Assembly: GCF_002754315.1 (NCBI RefSeq)
Contig: NZ_PEFE01000001.1
Coordinates: forward strand, 186,001-250,000
From: Flavobacterium sp. 11
GTDB lineage: Bacteria; Bacteroidota; Bacteroidia; Flavobacteriales; Flavobacteriaceae
DNA length: 64,000 nucleotides
Reading direction: 5' to 3'
Shown here: positions 36,092-45,856 of the stretch, one piece after another
Numbering within the stretch: the first letter of the stretch is position 1
How the letters are laid out: each line of letters begins with the position of its first letter
Position numbers and translations under genes: made by a program
The notes under the pieces: model-generated
The model's input: the letters and a program-made list of their open reading frames with translations, nothing else
Database searches by the model: none
Told to the model about the DNA's origin: nothing

Positions 36092-36955
36092 TTATAAATA
36101 GTGAGAATAAATACTGGCATGCTGTAAAATCCAGTCCTTTTGACTTTCCAACATCTTTTCATAATTAGGCACTTGATAGTCAAAATCAGTTCGGATACTC
36201 ACTAAACTTTTATCAACGTGGTAATTCCCGTTAGGCTCAATTGTCATTTTACCATTTTTATAAATAGAATTAAATAGAGAGATTAAATTATATTTATCAA
36301 TCTTAGAAGAGGGCGCTACTTGAATTAAGCCACTAATATTTTGGTTAATAATTTCAAGTACAACTTTTGCTAATTCCAAAGTGGTTAAGCCGGACCAAAA
36401 AGCATTCGTAAACCCTTTTAATACTTCCCCATCTGATTGAGACATAAACCAATGAAATAAACCGATGCCATTTTGATTCAATTCTGGTCCTATAATAGAG
36501 GTACGAATCGTTACATCTTTAGCATTTGTTAATTCTCCTAATGCTTTAGACTGGGCATAAAAACCAGTTCCATTTTTGATGTCATTTTCAGTATATCCGC
36601 CTTCTTTACCCGAAAAAACACAATCGGTACTAATGTGAATTACTTTCGTCTGTATTTCTTTTGTAATTCCTTCTAAATAATGAGGGAAATAACTATTAAA
36701 CCAAATGGCTTTTGATGGATAGTCCTCTGCATCTTTATTTAAAATTCCGATACAATTTACCACATAATCAAATTGATTTGCTATAAAAAGAGAACGCAAT
36801 TGTGCAGTATCTGAAACATCAATATCAAACAGTTTAGGAGTTGATTCAATATTTCTGGCTAAACCATAAACATCATACAATTTACTTTCCTCAAAATAAT
36901 TGTAAAGCATATGACCTGCCATGCCTTTAATCCCTATTACTAATATTTTTTTCAT
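36092..36955 (-). CDS. SDR-type 4-reductase of UDP-L-FucNAc synthesis (CapF reductase half)
   Basis: The protein is 287 aa. It is an RmlD-like short-chain reductase with a GIKGMAGHMLYNYF start, NCIGILNKDAEDYP, VIHISTDCVFSGKEGGYTE and the YAQSK catalytic pair. Classical CapF/WbjC proteins combine such a reductase with a C-terminal cupin 3-epimerase; this protein ends without one. A separate 136-aa cupin is encoded at 38085-38495 beside the CapE- and CapG-like genes, so the two halves appear to be split. A generic dTDP-4-dehydrorhamnose reductase label would be misleading, since RmlD is encoded elsewhere. Confidence 0.82.
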   Translation of the reverse strand: MKKILVIGIKGMAGHMLYNYFEESKLYDVYGLARNIESTPKLFDIDVSDTAQLRSLFIANQFDYVVNCIGILNKDAEDYPSKAIWFNSYFPHYLEGITKEIQTKVIHISTDCVFSGKEGGYTENDIKNGTGFYAQSKALGELTNAKDVTIRTSIIGPELNQNGIGLFHWFMSQSDGEVLKGFTNAFWSGLTTLELAKVVLEIINQNISGLIQVAPSSKIDKYNLISLFNSIYKNGKMTIEPNGNYHVDKSLVSIRTDFDYQVPNYEKMLESQKDWILQHASIYSHYL

Positions 36956-36963
36956 TTGATAAA

Positions 36964-38082
36964 TTATTTATCCCAAATTACTTTATTAATAATTGAAGTG
37001 TAACTCTGAATTGCTTTAATGACACGGGCAGAAGTGTTAGTCACTTCGTATTCCTTTGGTAATTCAATATTTACATCAAACAGACCTCTGGAAATTTCAA
37101 TGGCGTTCAATACTTGATCTGTAGTTATCCCTCCCAAAACAATAGTCCCTGCGTCTATTGCTTCAGGTCTTTCTGTACTTGTTCGAATACTTACAGCTGG
37201 AAACCCCATCATCGCTGATTCCTCGCTAATGGTTCCACTGTCCGAAAGTACAACAAAAGCATTTTTTTGCAACTGAACGTAATCAAAAAAGCCTAAAGGC
37301 GGTACATTGGAAATTAACGGATGAAATTTTATTTTATTTTTTTCAATCCGATTCTTTGTACGGGGGTGTGTAGAAAAGATAACGGGCATCTGATATTTTT
37401 CAGCTACTTGATTTAAAGATTCCGCTAATATTTCAAAATGATTATCCAAATCAATATTTTCTTCACGATGCGCGCTCACTACTATATAGTGCTGATTTTT
37501 TAAATCCAAGCGGAAAACAACGTCACTATTTAGAATTTGCTCCTTATATTTTAATAAGACTTCTTTCAAAGGAGATCCCGTAACAAATACATGATCTTTT
37601 CGAAAACCTTCACTCAGTAAATAACGACGGCTATTCTCTGTATAAGTTAAATTAATATCACTGATATGATCCGAAATCTTACGATTAATTTCTTCAGGCA
37701 CATTTTGGTCAAAACAACGGTTACCCGCTTCCATATGGAAAATAGGAATTTTCAATCGCTTAGCGGCAATAGTACTCAACACGCTGTTGGTATCTCCTAA
37801 AACTAATAAAGCATCAGGCAGCTCTTTTGATAAAATTTCATACGATTTTGAAATTACGTTGCCAATCGTTTCTCCTAAATGATTTCCCGCAACATTCAAA
37901 AAATAATCTGGTTTTCTCAAACCTAAATCTTCAAAAAAGATTTCGTTTAATTCGTAATCGTAATTTTGGCCCGTATGAATTAAAACATGCTCAAAATAGA
38001 TATCACATTTTTTGATACATTCAGCTAAACGTATAATTTCAGGGCGCGTTCCTAAAATTGTTGCTACTTTTAATTTCTTCAT
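36964..38082 (-). CDS. UDP-N-acetylglucosamine 2-epimerase family, CapG/WbjD type
   Basis: The protein is 372 aa from the ATG at 38082 (MKKLKVATILGTRPEIIRL), with another ATG four codons upstream that overlaps the cupin gene. Family motifs include HTGQNYDYELNEIFFEDL, VLGDTNSVLS, HMEAGNRCFDQNVPEEINRKI and the C-terminal SDSGTISEESAMMGFPAVSIRTSTERPEA. In the CapE-F-G route this enzyme makes UDP-L-FucNAc by 2-epimerisation. The order capE-like, cupin, this gene, reductase supports that role over ManNAc synthesis. Confidence 0.9.
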   Translation of the reverse strand: MKKLKVATILGTRPEIIRLAECIKKCDIYFEHVLIHTGQNYDYELNEIFFEDLGLRKPDYFLNVAGNHLGETIGNVISKSYEILSKELPDALLVLGDTNSVLSTIAAKRLKIPIFHMEAGNRCFDQNVPEEINRKISDHISDINLTYTENSRRYLLSEGFRKDHVFVTGSPLKEVLLKYKEQILNSDVVFRLDLKNQHYIVVSAHREENIDLDNHFEILAESLNQVAEKYQMPVIFSTHPRTKNRIEKNKIKFHPLISNVPPLGFFDYVQLQKNAFVVLSDSGTISEESAMMGFPAVSIRTSTERPEAIDAGTIVLGGITTDQVLNAIEISRGLFDVNIELPKEYEVTNTSARVIKAIQSYTSIINKVIWDK

Positions 38083-38084
38083 AT

Positions 38085-38495
38085 TTATTTCCATTGAGTT
38101 GGATTAAATTTATAATTATCCGCTACTTCTCCCATCTTATAATTGGAAAAAACCAGCAATTTAGAATCAGCTTCTAAAGCCTGGATAGAAGAAGCATAAC
38201 CCGCCTCAACAAGTAAGACATCCAGTGTTTTAGAGTCAAGCTCAAACGACCTTACTTCTAGACCATCAGAAGGACATTCAAAATTATCAATTTCCACTAA
38301 TTTGATTAAAAATTTGCCTTTAACTGCAATAAACCATCTTTTTTCAATTTGATGGCCTTGCCATGCTCTTTGTATTGATAAATCCGCATTCTCGATAAAA
38401 TACATGCGTTTTACCTCAGAAAGATCCAGTTCATTATTAAATGATAATGTGCCTCTTTCATCTGCAAAAGTATTTCCAATTATTGTAGTAAGCAT
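38085..38495 (-). CDS. Stand-alone cupin sugar epimerase (CapF C-terminal-like / WxcM-like)
   Basis: The protein is 136 aa, a single small beta-rich domain with ERGTLSFNNELDLSEVKRMYFIEN, RAWQGHQIEKRWFIAVKGKFLIKLV and a YASSIQALEADSKLLVFSNYKMGE end. It resembles the cupin domain of CapF and WxcM/FdtA-type sugar isomerases. Its place between the CapE-like and CapG-like genes (6 and 2 bases away) suggests it supplies the 3-epimerisation normally done by the CapF cupin domain. FdtA-like 3,4-ketoisomerase activity is the alternative. Confidence 0.8.
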   Translation of the reverse strand: MLTTIIGNTFADERGTLSFNNELDLSEVKRMYFIENADLSIQRAWQGHQIEKRWFIAVKGKFLIKLVEIDNFECPSDGLEVRSFELDSKTLDVLLVEAGYASSIQALEADSKLLVFSNYKMGEVADNYKFNPTQWK

Positions 38496-38501
38496 TTTTA
38501 T

Positions 38502-39497
38502 TTAGTCTTGAAATAGGTCAAGTTTTTTTAATAGCACTTTTACCCCTTCAACATCTTCTCGTTTTGTGTTATGCGAATTGTAATCTTCAATTTCTGGTTG
38601 AATCTCTTTTCCTTCGGAGAAATATTTAGCGTAATTTAAATCACGGTTGTCAGATGGGATACGATAAAAATCACCCATATCTTCTGCTTTCATCATTTCT
38701 TCACGAGTACATAAAGTTTCATAAAGTTTTTCTCCGTGTCTGGTTCCTATAACTTTAATTTCGCTTTTTATGTTTTTTAATTGACAGACAGCTTCAGCTA
38801 AATCACCTATTGTGGCAGCAGGAGCTTTATTTACGAATAAATCACCTGAGTTACCGTGTTCAAAGGCAAATAATACCAATTCAACAGCTTCTTCTAACGA
38901 CATTAAAAAACGGGTCATATTAGGATCAGTAACAGTTAACACTTCCCCTTTTTTGATTTGAGATAAAAACAACGGAATAACGGAACCACGAGAAGCCATT
39001 ACGTTTCCGTAACGGGTCAGACAAACTGTAGTATCTGTTAAGTTTCGCGCTTCTGCTATCGCAACTTTTTCCATCATGGCTTTAGAAATCCCCATAGCGT
39101 TGATTGGATAAGCTGCTTTATCGGTTGACAAACAGATCACTTTATTAACCTTATTGGAAGCTGCTGCACGAATAACATTTTGTGTCCCTTCTACATTGGT
39201 TTTTACGGCCTGCATAGGGAAAAATTCACAAGATGGCACTTGTTTTAATGCTGCTGCATGGAATACATAATCAACATCGTGCATAGCATATTGTATACTA
39301 TTGTAATCTCTTACATCACCAATAAAATATTTAATTTTATCATTTTTATAAAAATTACGCATGTCATCTTGCTTTTTTTCATCACGTGAAAAAATACGGA
39401 TTTCTTTAAAATGATCGGTATGCAAAAAACGGTTCAAAACAGCACTTCCAAAGGAGCCTGTTCCACCAGTGATTAATAAAACTTTATCTTTAAACAT
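38502..39497 (-). CDS. UDP-GlcNAc 4,6-dehydratase/5-epimerase, CapE/WbjB (FnlA) type
   Basis: The protein is 331 aa, soluble, with no membrane part. It has TGGTGSFGSAV at the N terminus, FHAAALKQVPSCEFFP, LSTDKAAYPINAMGISKAMMEK with the MxxxK pair typical of the CapE/FlaA1 group, RYGNVMASRGSVIPLF and GTRHGEKLYETL. The length and SCEFFP segment favour CapE (inverting, leading to L-sugars) over PglF. It starts UDP-L-FucNAc synthesis with the three following genes. It lies 13 bases after the UDP-sugar dehydrogenase gene. Confidence 0.9.
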   Translation of the reverse strand: MFKDKVLLITGGTGSFGSAVLNRFLHTDHFKEIRIFSRDEKKQDDMRNFYKNDKIKYFIGDVRDYNSIQYAMHDVDYVFHAAALKQVPSCEFFPMQAVKTNVEGTQNVIRAAASNKVNKVICLSTDKAAYPINAMGISKAMMEKVAIAEARNLTDTTVCLTRYGNVMASRGSVIPLFLSQIKKGEVLTVTDPNMTRFLMSLEEAVELVLFAFEHGNSGDLFVNKAPAATIGDLAEAVCQLKNIKSEIKVIGTRHGEKLYETLCTREEMMKAEDMGDFYRIPSDNRDLNYAKYFSEGKEIQPEIEDYNSHNTKREDVEGVKVLLKKLDLFQD

Positions 39498-39510
39498 AAT
39501 CTATTAATTA

Positions 39511-40785
39511 TTATAATTTACCATCCGTTTCAACTCCCAAAATCCCTTTAACATCATATAACACACTCGTTTTATTTTGTAACGCTGTAAAATCTAATAA
39601 TAAAAACTCTTTATGCGCAACTCCTAATACAACTACATCAAATTTTTTATTAGGTAAATTAGTAGTACTTTCCAGTTCATATTCATATTTTACTACTTTT
39701 GGATTTGCCCACGGATCATAAATATTTACCTTAATTCCATAATCCGTTAATGCTGTTATGACATCGACAATTTTAGTATTACGAACATCGGGACAATTTT
39801 CTTTAAAAGTAATACCTAACATCAATAGACTGCCTCCATTCACAACAATTCCTTTTTTAATCATTAGTTTCACGATTTGTGAAGCTACATATTCTCCCAT
39901 ACTATCATTCAATCTACGACCAGCCAATATAATTTCAGGATGATATCCAAATTCCTGAGCACGTTGCGCTAAATAATAGGGATCCACCCCTATACAGTGT
40001 CCTCCCACCAAACCAGGCTTAAATGGTAAAAAATTCCATTTGGTGCCAGCTGCTTCTAAAACTGCGTGGGTATCAATATCCATTAAATTAAATATTTTAG
40101 CCAATTCATTTACAAAAGCAATATTGATATCACGCTGTGAATTTTCAATTACTTTGGCCGCTTCTGCAACTTTAATACAAGGGGCTAAATGAGTCCCAGC
40201 AGTAATGACACTTTTGTACAATTCATCTACTACAACACCTATTTCAGGAGTAGAACCAGCAGTAACTTTTAAAATTTTTTCTACCGTATGTTCTTTGTCT
40301 CCTGGATTAATTCTTTCTGGAGAATAGCCCGCAAAAAAATCAACGTTAAATTTTAATCCTGATATTTTCTCCAAAACAGGCACACATTCTTCTTCTGTCA
40401 CTCCAGGATATACGGTAGACTCATATACTACTATATCTCCTTTTTTCAAAACCTTCCCAACTGTTTCACTTGCTTTATAAAGTGGGGTTAAATCAGGTCG
40501 ATTGTTTTTATCAACTGGTGTCGGGACAGTAACAATATATATATTACACCCCTTTAGAGTTTCTAAATCATTTGTACAATAAAGTCCATTTTTATTTGAA
40601 AAAGTATCTACTAAAACTGCTTGTAAAATTTCATCTTCCACTTCAAGAGTACTATCGTGACCTACATTTAGTTCCGAAATTCTGACTTTATTTATGTCAA
40701 ATCCTACAGTAGGGTATTTAGTAGCAAATAATCTAGCTAAAGGAAGCCCTACATAACCTAGTCCAATAATGGCAATTTTTTTCAT
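39511..40785 (-). CDS. UDP-N-acetylhexosamine 6-dehydrogenase, TviB/WbpO type (copy A)
   Basis: The protein is 424 aa. The Rossmann start IAIIGLGYVGLPLARLF is followed by VTVPTPVDKNNRPDL, YESTVYPGVTEE and the catalytic Cys264 in LVGGHCIGVDPYY. NFLPFKPGLVGG and the following HPEIILAGRRLND resemble Vi-antigen TviB, pointing to oxidation of UDP-GlcNAc or UDP-GalNAc to the uronic acid. A close paralogue lies at 47702-48985, differing mostly in the first 80 residues and the C terminus. It is paired with the 4-epimerase gene at 40857 upstream. Confidence 0.92.
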   Translation of the reverse strand: MKKIAIIGLGYVGLPLARLFATKYPTVGFDINKVRISELNVGHDSTLEVEDEILQAVLVDTFSNKNGLYCTNDLETLKGCNIYIVTVPTPVDKNNRPDLTPLYKASETVGKVLKKGDIVVYESTVYPGVTEEECVPVLEKISGLKFNVDFFAGYSPERINPGDKEHTVEKILKVTAGSTPEIGVVVDELYKSVITAGTHLAPCIKVAEAAKVIENSQRDINIAFVNELAKIFNLMDIDTHAVLEAAGTKWNFLPFKPGLVGGHCIGVDPYYLAQRAQEFGYHPEIILAGRRLNDSMGEYVASQIVKLMIKKGIVVNGGSLLMLGITFKENCPDVRNTKIVDVITALTDYGIKVNIYDPWANPKVVKYEYELESTTNLPNKKFDVVVLGVAHKEFLLLDFTALQNKTSVLYDVKGILGVETDGKL

Positions 40786-40856
40786 TTTATATTTTAATCT
40801 AGAAATTTAGGTAACATACTCCACTAATTATTTCAAAGTGACACACCTTTAACGAC

Positions 40857-41825
40857 TTATCGTTTTAAATTATTATAATACCAAGAAACCGCTTCTTTTA
40901 GCCCGTCTTGAATCGAAAATTGAGGTTCATACCCCAATAACTTTTTAGCTTTCTTAATACTGGCCAAAGAATGGGGAATGTCTCCAGCCCTATTAGAGCC
41001 ATGTATCACTTCAACATCTCCTATTTTAGAATCAAAAGCCGATAAATTTTCTTTCAATAGGCCTACCAATTGAGTTAGAGTGGTCCTGTCTCCAAAAGCG
41101 GTATTGTAAACCGTATTAATAGCCTCTGGATTTTGAGTGGTCATAGCCAATTCATTCATTTGGATTACATTATCGATATAAGTAAAATCACGAGAATAAT
41201 TACCATCACCATTGATAATAGGACTTTCATAATTCATAAATTGCATGACAAACTTTGGTATAACAGCTGCATAAGCACCGTTGGGATCTTGTTTTCTTCC
41301 AAATACATTAAAATAACGCAAGCCTATTGTTTCTAAGCCATACGTTTTGCTGAAAATTTCAGCATACAACTCATTCACATATTTAGTTATGGCATAAGGA
41401 GAAAGCGGTTTCCCTATTACTTCTTCTACTTTTGGCAATCCCACAGAATCTCCATAAGTGGACGAACTTGCCGCATACACAAATCGTTTTACTTTTGCAT
41501 CACGCGAAGCGGTAAGCATATTTAAAAAACCGGAAACATTTACGTCATTAGTTGTAATGGGATCATTGATAGAACGTGGAACAGAACCTAAAGCGGCTTG
41601 ATGCAAAACATAATCAACTCCTTCTACTGCCTTTTGACAATCTGATAAATTACGAATATCACCTTCTATCAAGGTAAAATTAGGATTATCGAAACAAGCA
41701 GCTAAGTTATACCTATGTCCAGTGGCAAAATTATCTAGACAAACCACTTGATAGCCTTTATTCAAAAAGTACTCACTTAAGTTTGACCCTATAAAACCAG
41801 CTCCTCCCGTTATTAAAATTTTCAT
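40857..41825 (-). CDS. UDP-HexNAc(A) 4-epimerase, TviC/WbpP type (copy A)
   Basis: The protein is 322 aa. NAD motif [55 protein letters not shown] catalytic pair and FGRKQDPNGAYAAVIPKF identify the TviC/WbpP group, which interconverts GlcNAc- and GalNAc-type UDP-sugars or their uronic acids. It overlaps the chain-length gene by 4 bases. A paralogue lies at 51558-52541. Confidence 0.92.
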   Translation of the reverse strand: MKILITGGAGFIGSNLSEYFLNKGYQVVCLDNFATGHRYNLAACFDNPNFTLIEGDIRNLSDCQKAVEGVDYVLHQAALGSVPRSINDPITTNDVNVSGFLNMLTASRDAKVKRFVYAASSSTYGDSVGLPKVEEVIGKPLSPYAITKYVNELYAEIFSKTYGLETIGLRYFNVFGRKQDPNGAYAAVIPKFVMQFMNYESPIINGDGNYSRDFTYIDNVIQMNELAMTTQNPEAINTVYNTAFGDRTTLTQLVGLLKENLSAFDSKIGDVEVIHGSNRAGDIPHSLASIKKAKKLLGYEPQFSIQDGLKEAVSWYYNNLKR

Positions 41826-42886
41826 GAAATAGACTTTATTAGTTTCTTAAATATTAAACCCAACACCACTAAAAATCCCGCTAAAAAACCACCCATTACA
41901 ATCCCTTTTGCTTTCCCAAATTTCTCTTTTTTCAAAGGCAAAATAGGTCGATCAATCACTTGAATTAATGGCGTTTCTTTACGTAACGTCACTTTAGCCA
42001 ATTCAGTTTGTTTGACCAATTCAGTTAAGATAGCCGTATTCGCCTGTACATCTACCTGTCTGCGGGCAGAAGGAGCACGACGTACATTCATGGCGGGGTT
42101 CAAACCAAAAGTATTGTCATTGGCAACCGCCACACCGGTAATCGCTCCATTAAGGGCACCACGAATGGAATCCGTTTGTCGTTCCAGAATATCCATATTC
42201 TCGCGTGCTTTTTTACTTTTAGTAGTCACATAAAAATCAGATACCTCTTTAACTAAGGCTTCGGTAAAATATTTGGCGAACAATTCATTGGGCGAAGACA
42301 TATCAATAGTTATAATCGCTACTTTTTTATCTTTTTGACCTACAACTAATCCAGTTTTAGACAAGTCTTGATACATAACACCCAAGATACTGTCATGCAC
42401 TCTGGTAAAATAGGTACGCTTGGTATCGGGTAAAAACTGGATAGCCTTAAATTTCGGTTTGTCGTTCCATTGGTCTCTCCATCCGTTATTCTGAATATAC
42501 ATCTCCGCCAAAGAAATAGCCTTTCCATCAATAACGACTGGGCTCAATAAGGTTTGTTCCACCATAGCACGGGACTTGAACAACTCAGTCAAATTGGATC
42601 CGGTAAAGATACTGCCGCCACCGCCACCTAAATCAATCCCAAACGAACTCGCCAAGCCTAAAGCACCTCCCAATCCGCCTCCTCCTTTTTCGTCTTCTAA
42701 TGCAAAAGACAAAGTAGCCGTATAAACCGGTTTTTTACTAAAAGAATAGGCCAAGCCCAAACCTGCTCCTATAATTCCTGCTAAAACAATAATTTTCCAT
42801 TGTGAAAGTAAATAAGCAAACCATTCTCTTCCTTTTTCCAGTAATTCTTTTAAAGATATTTCGTCGTTGGGATTTTGTTCGTTCAT
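41822..42886 (-). CDS. wzz: Wzz-type chain-length determinant / polysaccharide co-polymerase
   Basis: The protein is 354 aa from the ATG at 42886; an upstream TTG is less likely. N-terminal membrane helix (about 36-52, IIVLAGIIGAGLGLAYSF), a periplasmic alpha/beta domain with a glycine-rich stretch (GGGGLGGALGLASSFGIDLGG), coiled-coil region, the PLIQVIDRPILPLKKEK segment and a C-terminal membrane helix. No kinase domain is attached. It governs length of the exported chain and forms a pair with the large SLBB export protein upstream. This is a second export set beside Wza/Wzc at the start of the cluster. Confidence 0.9.
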   Translation of the reverse strand: MNEQNPNDEISLKELLEKGREWFAYLLSQWKIIVLAGIIGAGLGLAYSFSKKPVYTATLSFALEDEKGGGGLGGALGLASSFGIDLGGGGGSIFTGSNLTELFKSRAMVEQTLLSPVVIDGKAISLAEMYIQNNGWRDQWNDKPKFKAIQFLPDTKRTYFTRVHDSILGVMYQDLSKTGLVVGQKDKKVAIITIDMSSPNELFAKYFTEALVKEVSDFYVTTKSKKARENMDILERQTDSIRGALNGAITGVAVANDNTFGLNPAMNVRRAPSARRQVDVQANTAILTELVKQTELAKVTLRKETPLIQVIDRPILPLKKEKFGKAKGIVMGGFLAGFLVVLGLIFKKLIKSIS

Positions 42887-42968
42887 TTTTATCAAGATTT
42901 TACGCTTGTATTTTATTAATTATTTAAATGTGTATTCTAAACGGTGTCGACAAAAACGGGTTGTCTGT

Positions 42969-43010
42969 TTTCATTTGTCTCCCTTTAGGGTCGGGGTAAA
43001 ACAAATGAAA
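42969..43010. repeat. Covarying hairpin family, copy 5 (different outer stem)
   Basis: Outer arms TTTCATTTG/CAAATGAAA (9 pairs), unrelated in sequence to the AATTTTCG arms of copies 1-4, around TCTCCCTTTAGGG and TCGGGGTAAAA. It lies between the SLBB and Wzz-type genes. Confidence 0.85.
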
Positions 43011-43048
43011 TCTGCTATCTATCATCTTTCACTTCTCACTACTCACTA

Positions 43049-45463
43049 TTACCTAATAAGTGCAATCACAATCCCTGCCAAACTCGCCAGTACACCCGCA
43101 ATACTCACCACCTCACCGGTACCCAACTTTTTTCGTTCCGGTTTTTCAGGCACTATAATTTGAGAACCTGGTTTCACTTTGGGATAGGATCTAATGAATA
43201 GAAACGAACTGGCTACATCCGCTTTACCATTAGGATAAATAATATAGGCTTTTTTCTTCCAGCCTTTCGCATCTACGCCACCTACAGCATCTAAATAATA
43301 AGCAAATGACTTTCCTTTATCATAAGGAATCTCAGAAGTCAACAATACATTCCCTGTCACTTTAACGCCTTCATTAAAAGTCGCCACTTCAATTTCATCA
43401 CCGGGGAACAAAGTCACATTGGTGCTGCTATTTTGATTTTTAACAATGGCTTTCCAATCTACAGGAATTATAGCAAACTTCAAGTCTTCTTTCAATTTTT
43501 TAGCGAGCTTATTTTGAATACTGTCTTTGGCACCCAAATTCAAATCTACGCTTTCTACCGCTTCAATTTGTTTCGCTTGAATAGGTCTTTTTATTTTAAC
43601 ACCTTCTACATTTGCCAAAGAAGTCAATCCGCCAGCTCTTTGCACAACATCATATACTTTGTCTTTCTTATGTGCCAATACATATTTACCAGCATAATGC
43701 ACCGCTCCGTTTACCGATACCATTTCCGGTTTGTCATATACCGCCATTTTACGGATATTAACCACATCAAATGGCTGCAATTCAAAGTTTTTTAACTGCT
43801 CGTTGTTATTGGCCGTAATTTCGATATTAAACAATTCCGCTTTATTAGGATTAAGGTCATCAATTTCTTCTGATTGAATCATTCGCGCAACTTCCACTCT
43901 TTTAGAAGCAGAACCGGTTAATCCGCCAGCCTGTACCAATAAATCATTTAAAGTAAGATTCTCATGATACTCATAAACCCCGGGTTTTTTAATTTCACCG
44001 TCAATCGTTATTTTATAGTCTTCAACGAAATCTAAAATAGAATACACCGTTACGATGTCTTCTTTATGCAAGGCAATATCAGCTTCTAAATCTCCTTCTA
44101 AGGCTTTCGCCAAATTCACGTTGACGATTTCCGTAGTCAAGTCTGATTGCAATCGAATGATTCTGGCTCTATTGCTATAAGCATCTTCTTTTAACCCTTC
44201 GGCTTTTGCAATCAAATCAGAGATGCGCATGCCTTCATAAAAAGAATAGGTATCCGGTCTAAAAACGGCACCGTCAATTTTGATACGATTTTCGAAACGG
44301 TTTAATATTTTTGACACTCTAAACACATCTCCTGAAAGTGGTTTATAAGAATTAAATTCTGTCGATTTTATGTCTCGCACTTTAAATTCTTTATCCGTTT
44401 TTTGCAATACATTCACGGATGCTGTGTAAGCAAATTCATTGAAACCAGAAGCAAATGACAATAAATCGTTAAACGTTTCCCCTTTTTTCATCTCAAAAAT
44501 ACCCGGACGCTTAACCTGTCCTTCAAGGGTGACTCTCTGATTATAGGCTGGAATCCGAATAACATCATTGTCTTTCAACCCAACATTGTCAGATTGGTCT
44601 CCATTGACTAAAAAATTATAAATATCTACTTTAGTAAACACTTTGTTATTTCGAATCAATTCAATATTTCTATAACTGCCATTCTTTCCGGGTCCACCGC
44701 CTAAAAACAACGCATTATAAACCGTTGCCAAAGAAGAAATAGAATAGTTCCCTGGTTGCTTACTGCCGATTAATGTAACTTTAATTGTTCTGATACGAGT
44801 AAGATTAACCGTTACCTGTGATTGCCCTGAACGTACAGTGCTATAAACACCCGCTATAGCATTTCTAATTTTTTGGGTGGCAGCCTCGATAGTCATTCCC
44901 GAAACCGGAATCTGACCCACATATTGAATTGTTACTTTTCCCTCAACACTCACAGGAATGCTGGCGTTAAATTCCTGCACACCATAAACACTGACTTGTA
45001 ATTCATCACCGGGTCCTAAAATGTAATTAACGGGTGTGGCCAATTTCAGATTAGGTTCAAAATTTAAAGTGGGATTATCAAACAGTTCCGAACCAAAAAT
45101 TAAGGCATTTAGCGTGTCTTTTACTTTTGTATTGACTATTTTATCTTGTTTTCGGCTTAATTCCCCCTCAGATGCAGTACCATTTTTTGCAGTCTCTGTA
45201 TTTGTGGCCTGCGCTCCCAATCTCGCTTTTAATTTTGCAAACTCCGTAGCAGACATCCCCTTTGCTAAAGCTATAGGTTCCGCCTGTTCAATAGTCATGT
45301 TATTACTTTGCAACTGTGCTTTTATTTTAGCTACATCACCATCGGTTAAATAATCTACTTTTAATGTGCTTAAATCAGTGCTTTTTAACAAATCTTGCGC
45401 CAACAAAGTGGAGGACTGAAAAAGTGCTATAAACAATAAAGTGACTGTAATTATTTTTCTCAT
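43049..45463 (-). CDS. Large SLBB-domain polysaccharide export protein (outer membrane, Wza-related)
   Basis: The protein is 804 aa from the ATG at 45463, which places a signal peptide at the start (MRKIITVTLLFIALF, ending LLAQ); the TTG at 45490 is less likely. A Poly_export domain starts at YILGPGDELQVSVYG and is followed by several SLBB repeats (VTLEGQVKRPGIFEMKKGETFNDLLSFASGF, ITIDGEIKKPGVYEYHENLTLNDLLVQAGG, VSVNGAVHYAGKYV), then a C-terminal hydrophobic segment (VVSIAGVLASLAGIVIALI). It probably forms an envelope-spanning channel. It is much longer than the Wza-type lipoprotein at 55050, so the cluster has two different export proteins. Confidence 0.9.
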   Translation of the reverse strand: MRKIITVTLLFIALFQSSTLLAQDLLKSTDLSTLKVDYLTDGDVAKIKAQLQSNNMTIEQAEPIALAKGMSATEFAKLKARLGAQATNTETAKNGTASEGELSRKQDKIVNTKVKDTLNALIFGSELFDNPTLNFEPNLKLATPVNYILGPGDELQVSVYGVQEFNASIPVSVEGKVTIQYVGQIPVSGMTIEAATQKIRNAIAGVYSTVRSGQSQVTVNLTRIRTIKVTLIGSKQPGNYSISSLATVYNALFLGGGPGKNGSYRNIELIRNNKVFTKVDIYNFLVNGDQSDNVGLKDNDVIRIPAYNQRVTLEGQVKRPGIFEMKKGETFNDLLSFASGFNEFAYTASVNVLQKTDKEFKVRDIKSTEFNSYKPLSGDVFRVSKILNRFENRIKIDGAVFRPDTYSFYEGMRISDLIAKAEGLKEDAYSNRARIIRLQSDLTTEIVNVNLAKALEGDLEADIALHKEDIVTVYSILDFVEDYKITIDGEIKKPGVYEYHENLTLNDLLVQAGGLTGSASKRVEVARMIQSEEIDDLNPNKAELFNIEITANNNEQLKNFELQPFDVVNIRKMAVYDKPEMVSVNGAVHYAGKYVLAHKKDKVYDVVQRAGGLTSLANVEGVKIKRPIQAKQIEAVESVDLNLGAKDSIQNKLAKKLKEDLKFAIIPVDWKAIVKNQNSSTNVTLFPGDEIEVATFNEGVKVTGNVLLTSEIPYDKGKSFAYYLDAVGGVDAKGWKKKAYIIYPNGKADVASSFLFIRSYPKVKPGSQIIVPEKPERKKLGTGEVVSIAGVLASLAGIVIALIR

Positions 45464-45550
45464 ATCTATTCTAAAATTTAAATTCTTCAAATCTACAATT
45501 TGTTAGTCCTATTGTAGTACAATGTATTATATGGCAATAAAAATAGCAAC

Positions 45551-45592
45551 AAGCCCCAATGGCTTCGCCTTGCTAAGTCCCCATTGGGCTTT
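45551..45592. repeat. Long-stem hairpin AAGCCC(C)AATGG
   Basis: AAGCCCCAATGG (45551-45562) pairs with CCATTGGGCTT (45581-45591) with one bulged C around an 18-base loop. It has no T-run. It is not the same core as the covarying family. Confidence 0.7.
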
Positions 45593-45856
45593 ACCAGATT
45601 TTCTTTTCGACAGCAAATTTAGTTTAAAAGATTTAATCTACTATTTATTAAACGAAAAATCTACATAAGATATATTTCATCCTATTCTTACAAATAATTA
45701 AATACCAACCCATTAAACAAGCATGTAATTTTATAAAAATTAAAATTTTAAATTAATGTTTTTTTGCCCTTTTTTATTCTCTTTTAAGGACATTAAATAA
45801 TTTTAAATTCTTCTCCTTAAAAACCTCAAATAAACAAACAACCTTGAAAACCCACC

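Noticed and set aside
36092..36955. Second rmlD
   Set aside because: A full rmlD is present at 21367-22221, and this gene lies in a CapE/CapG-like set, so the CapF-type reductase role fits better.
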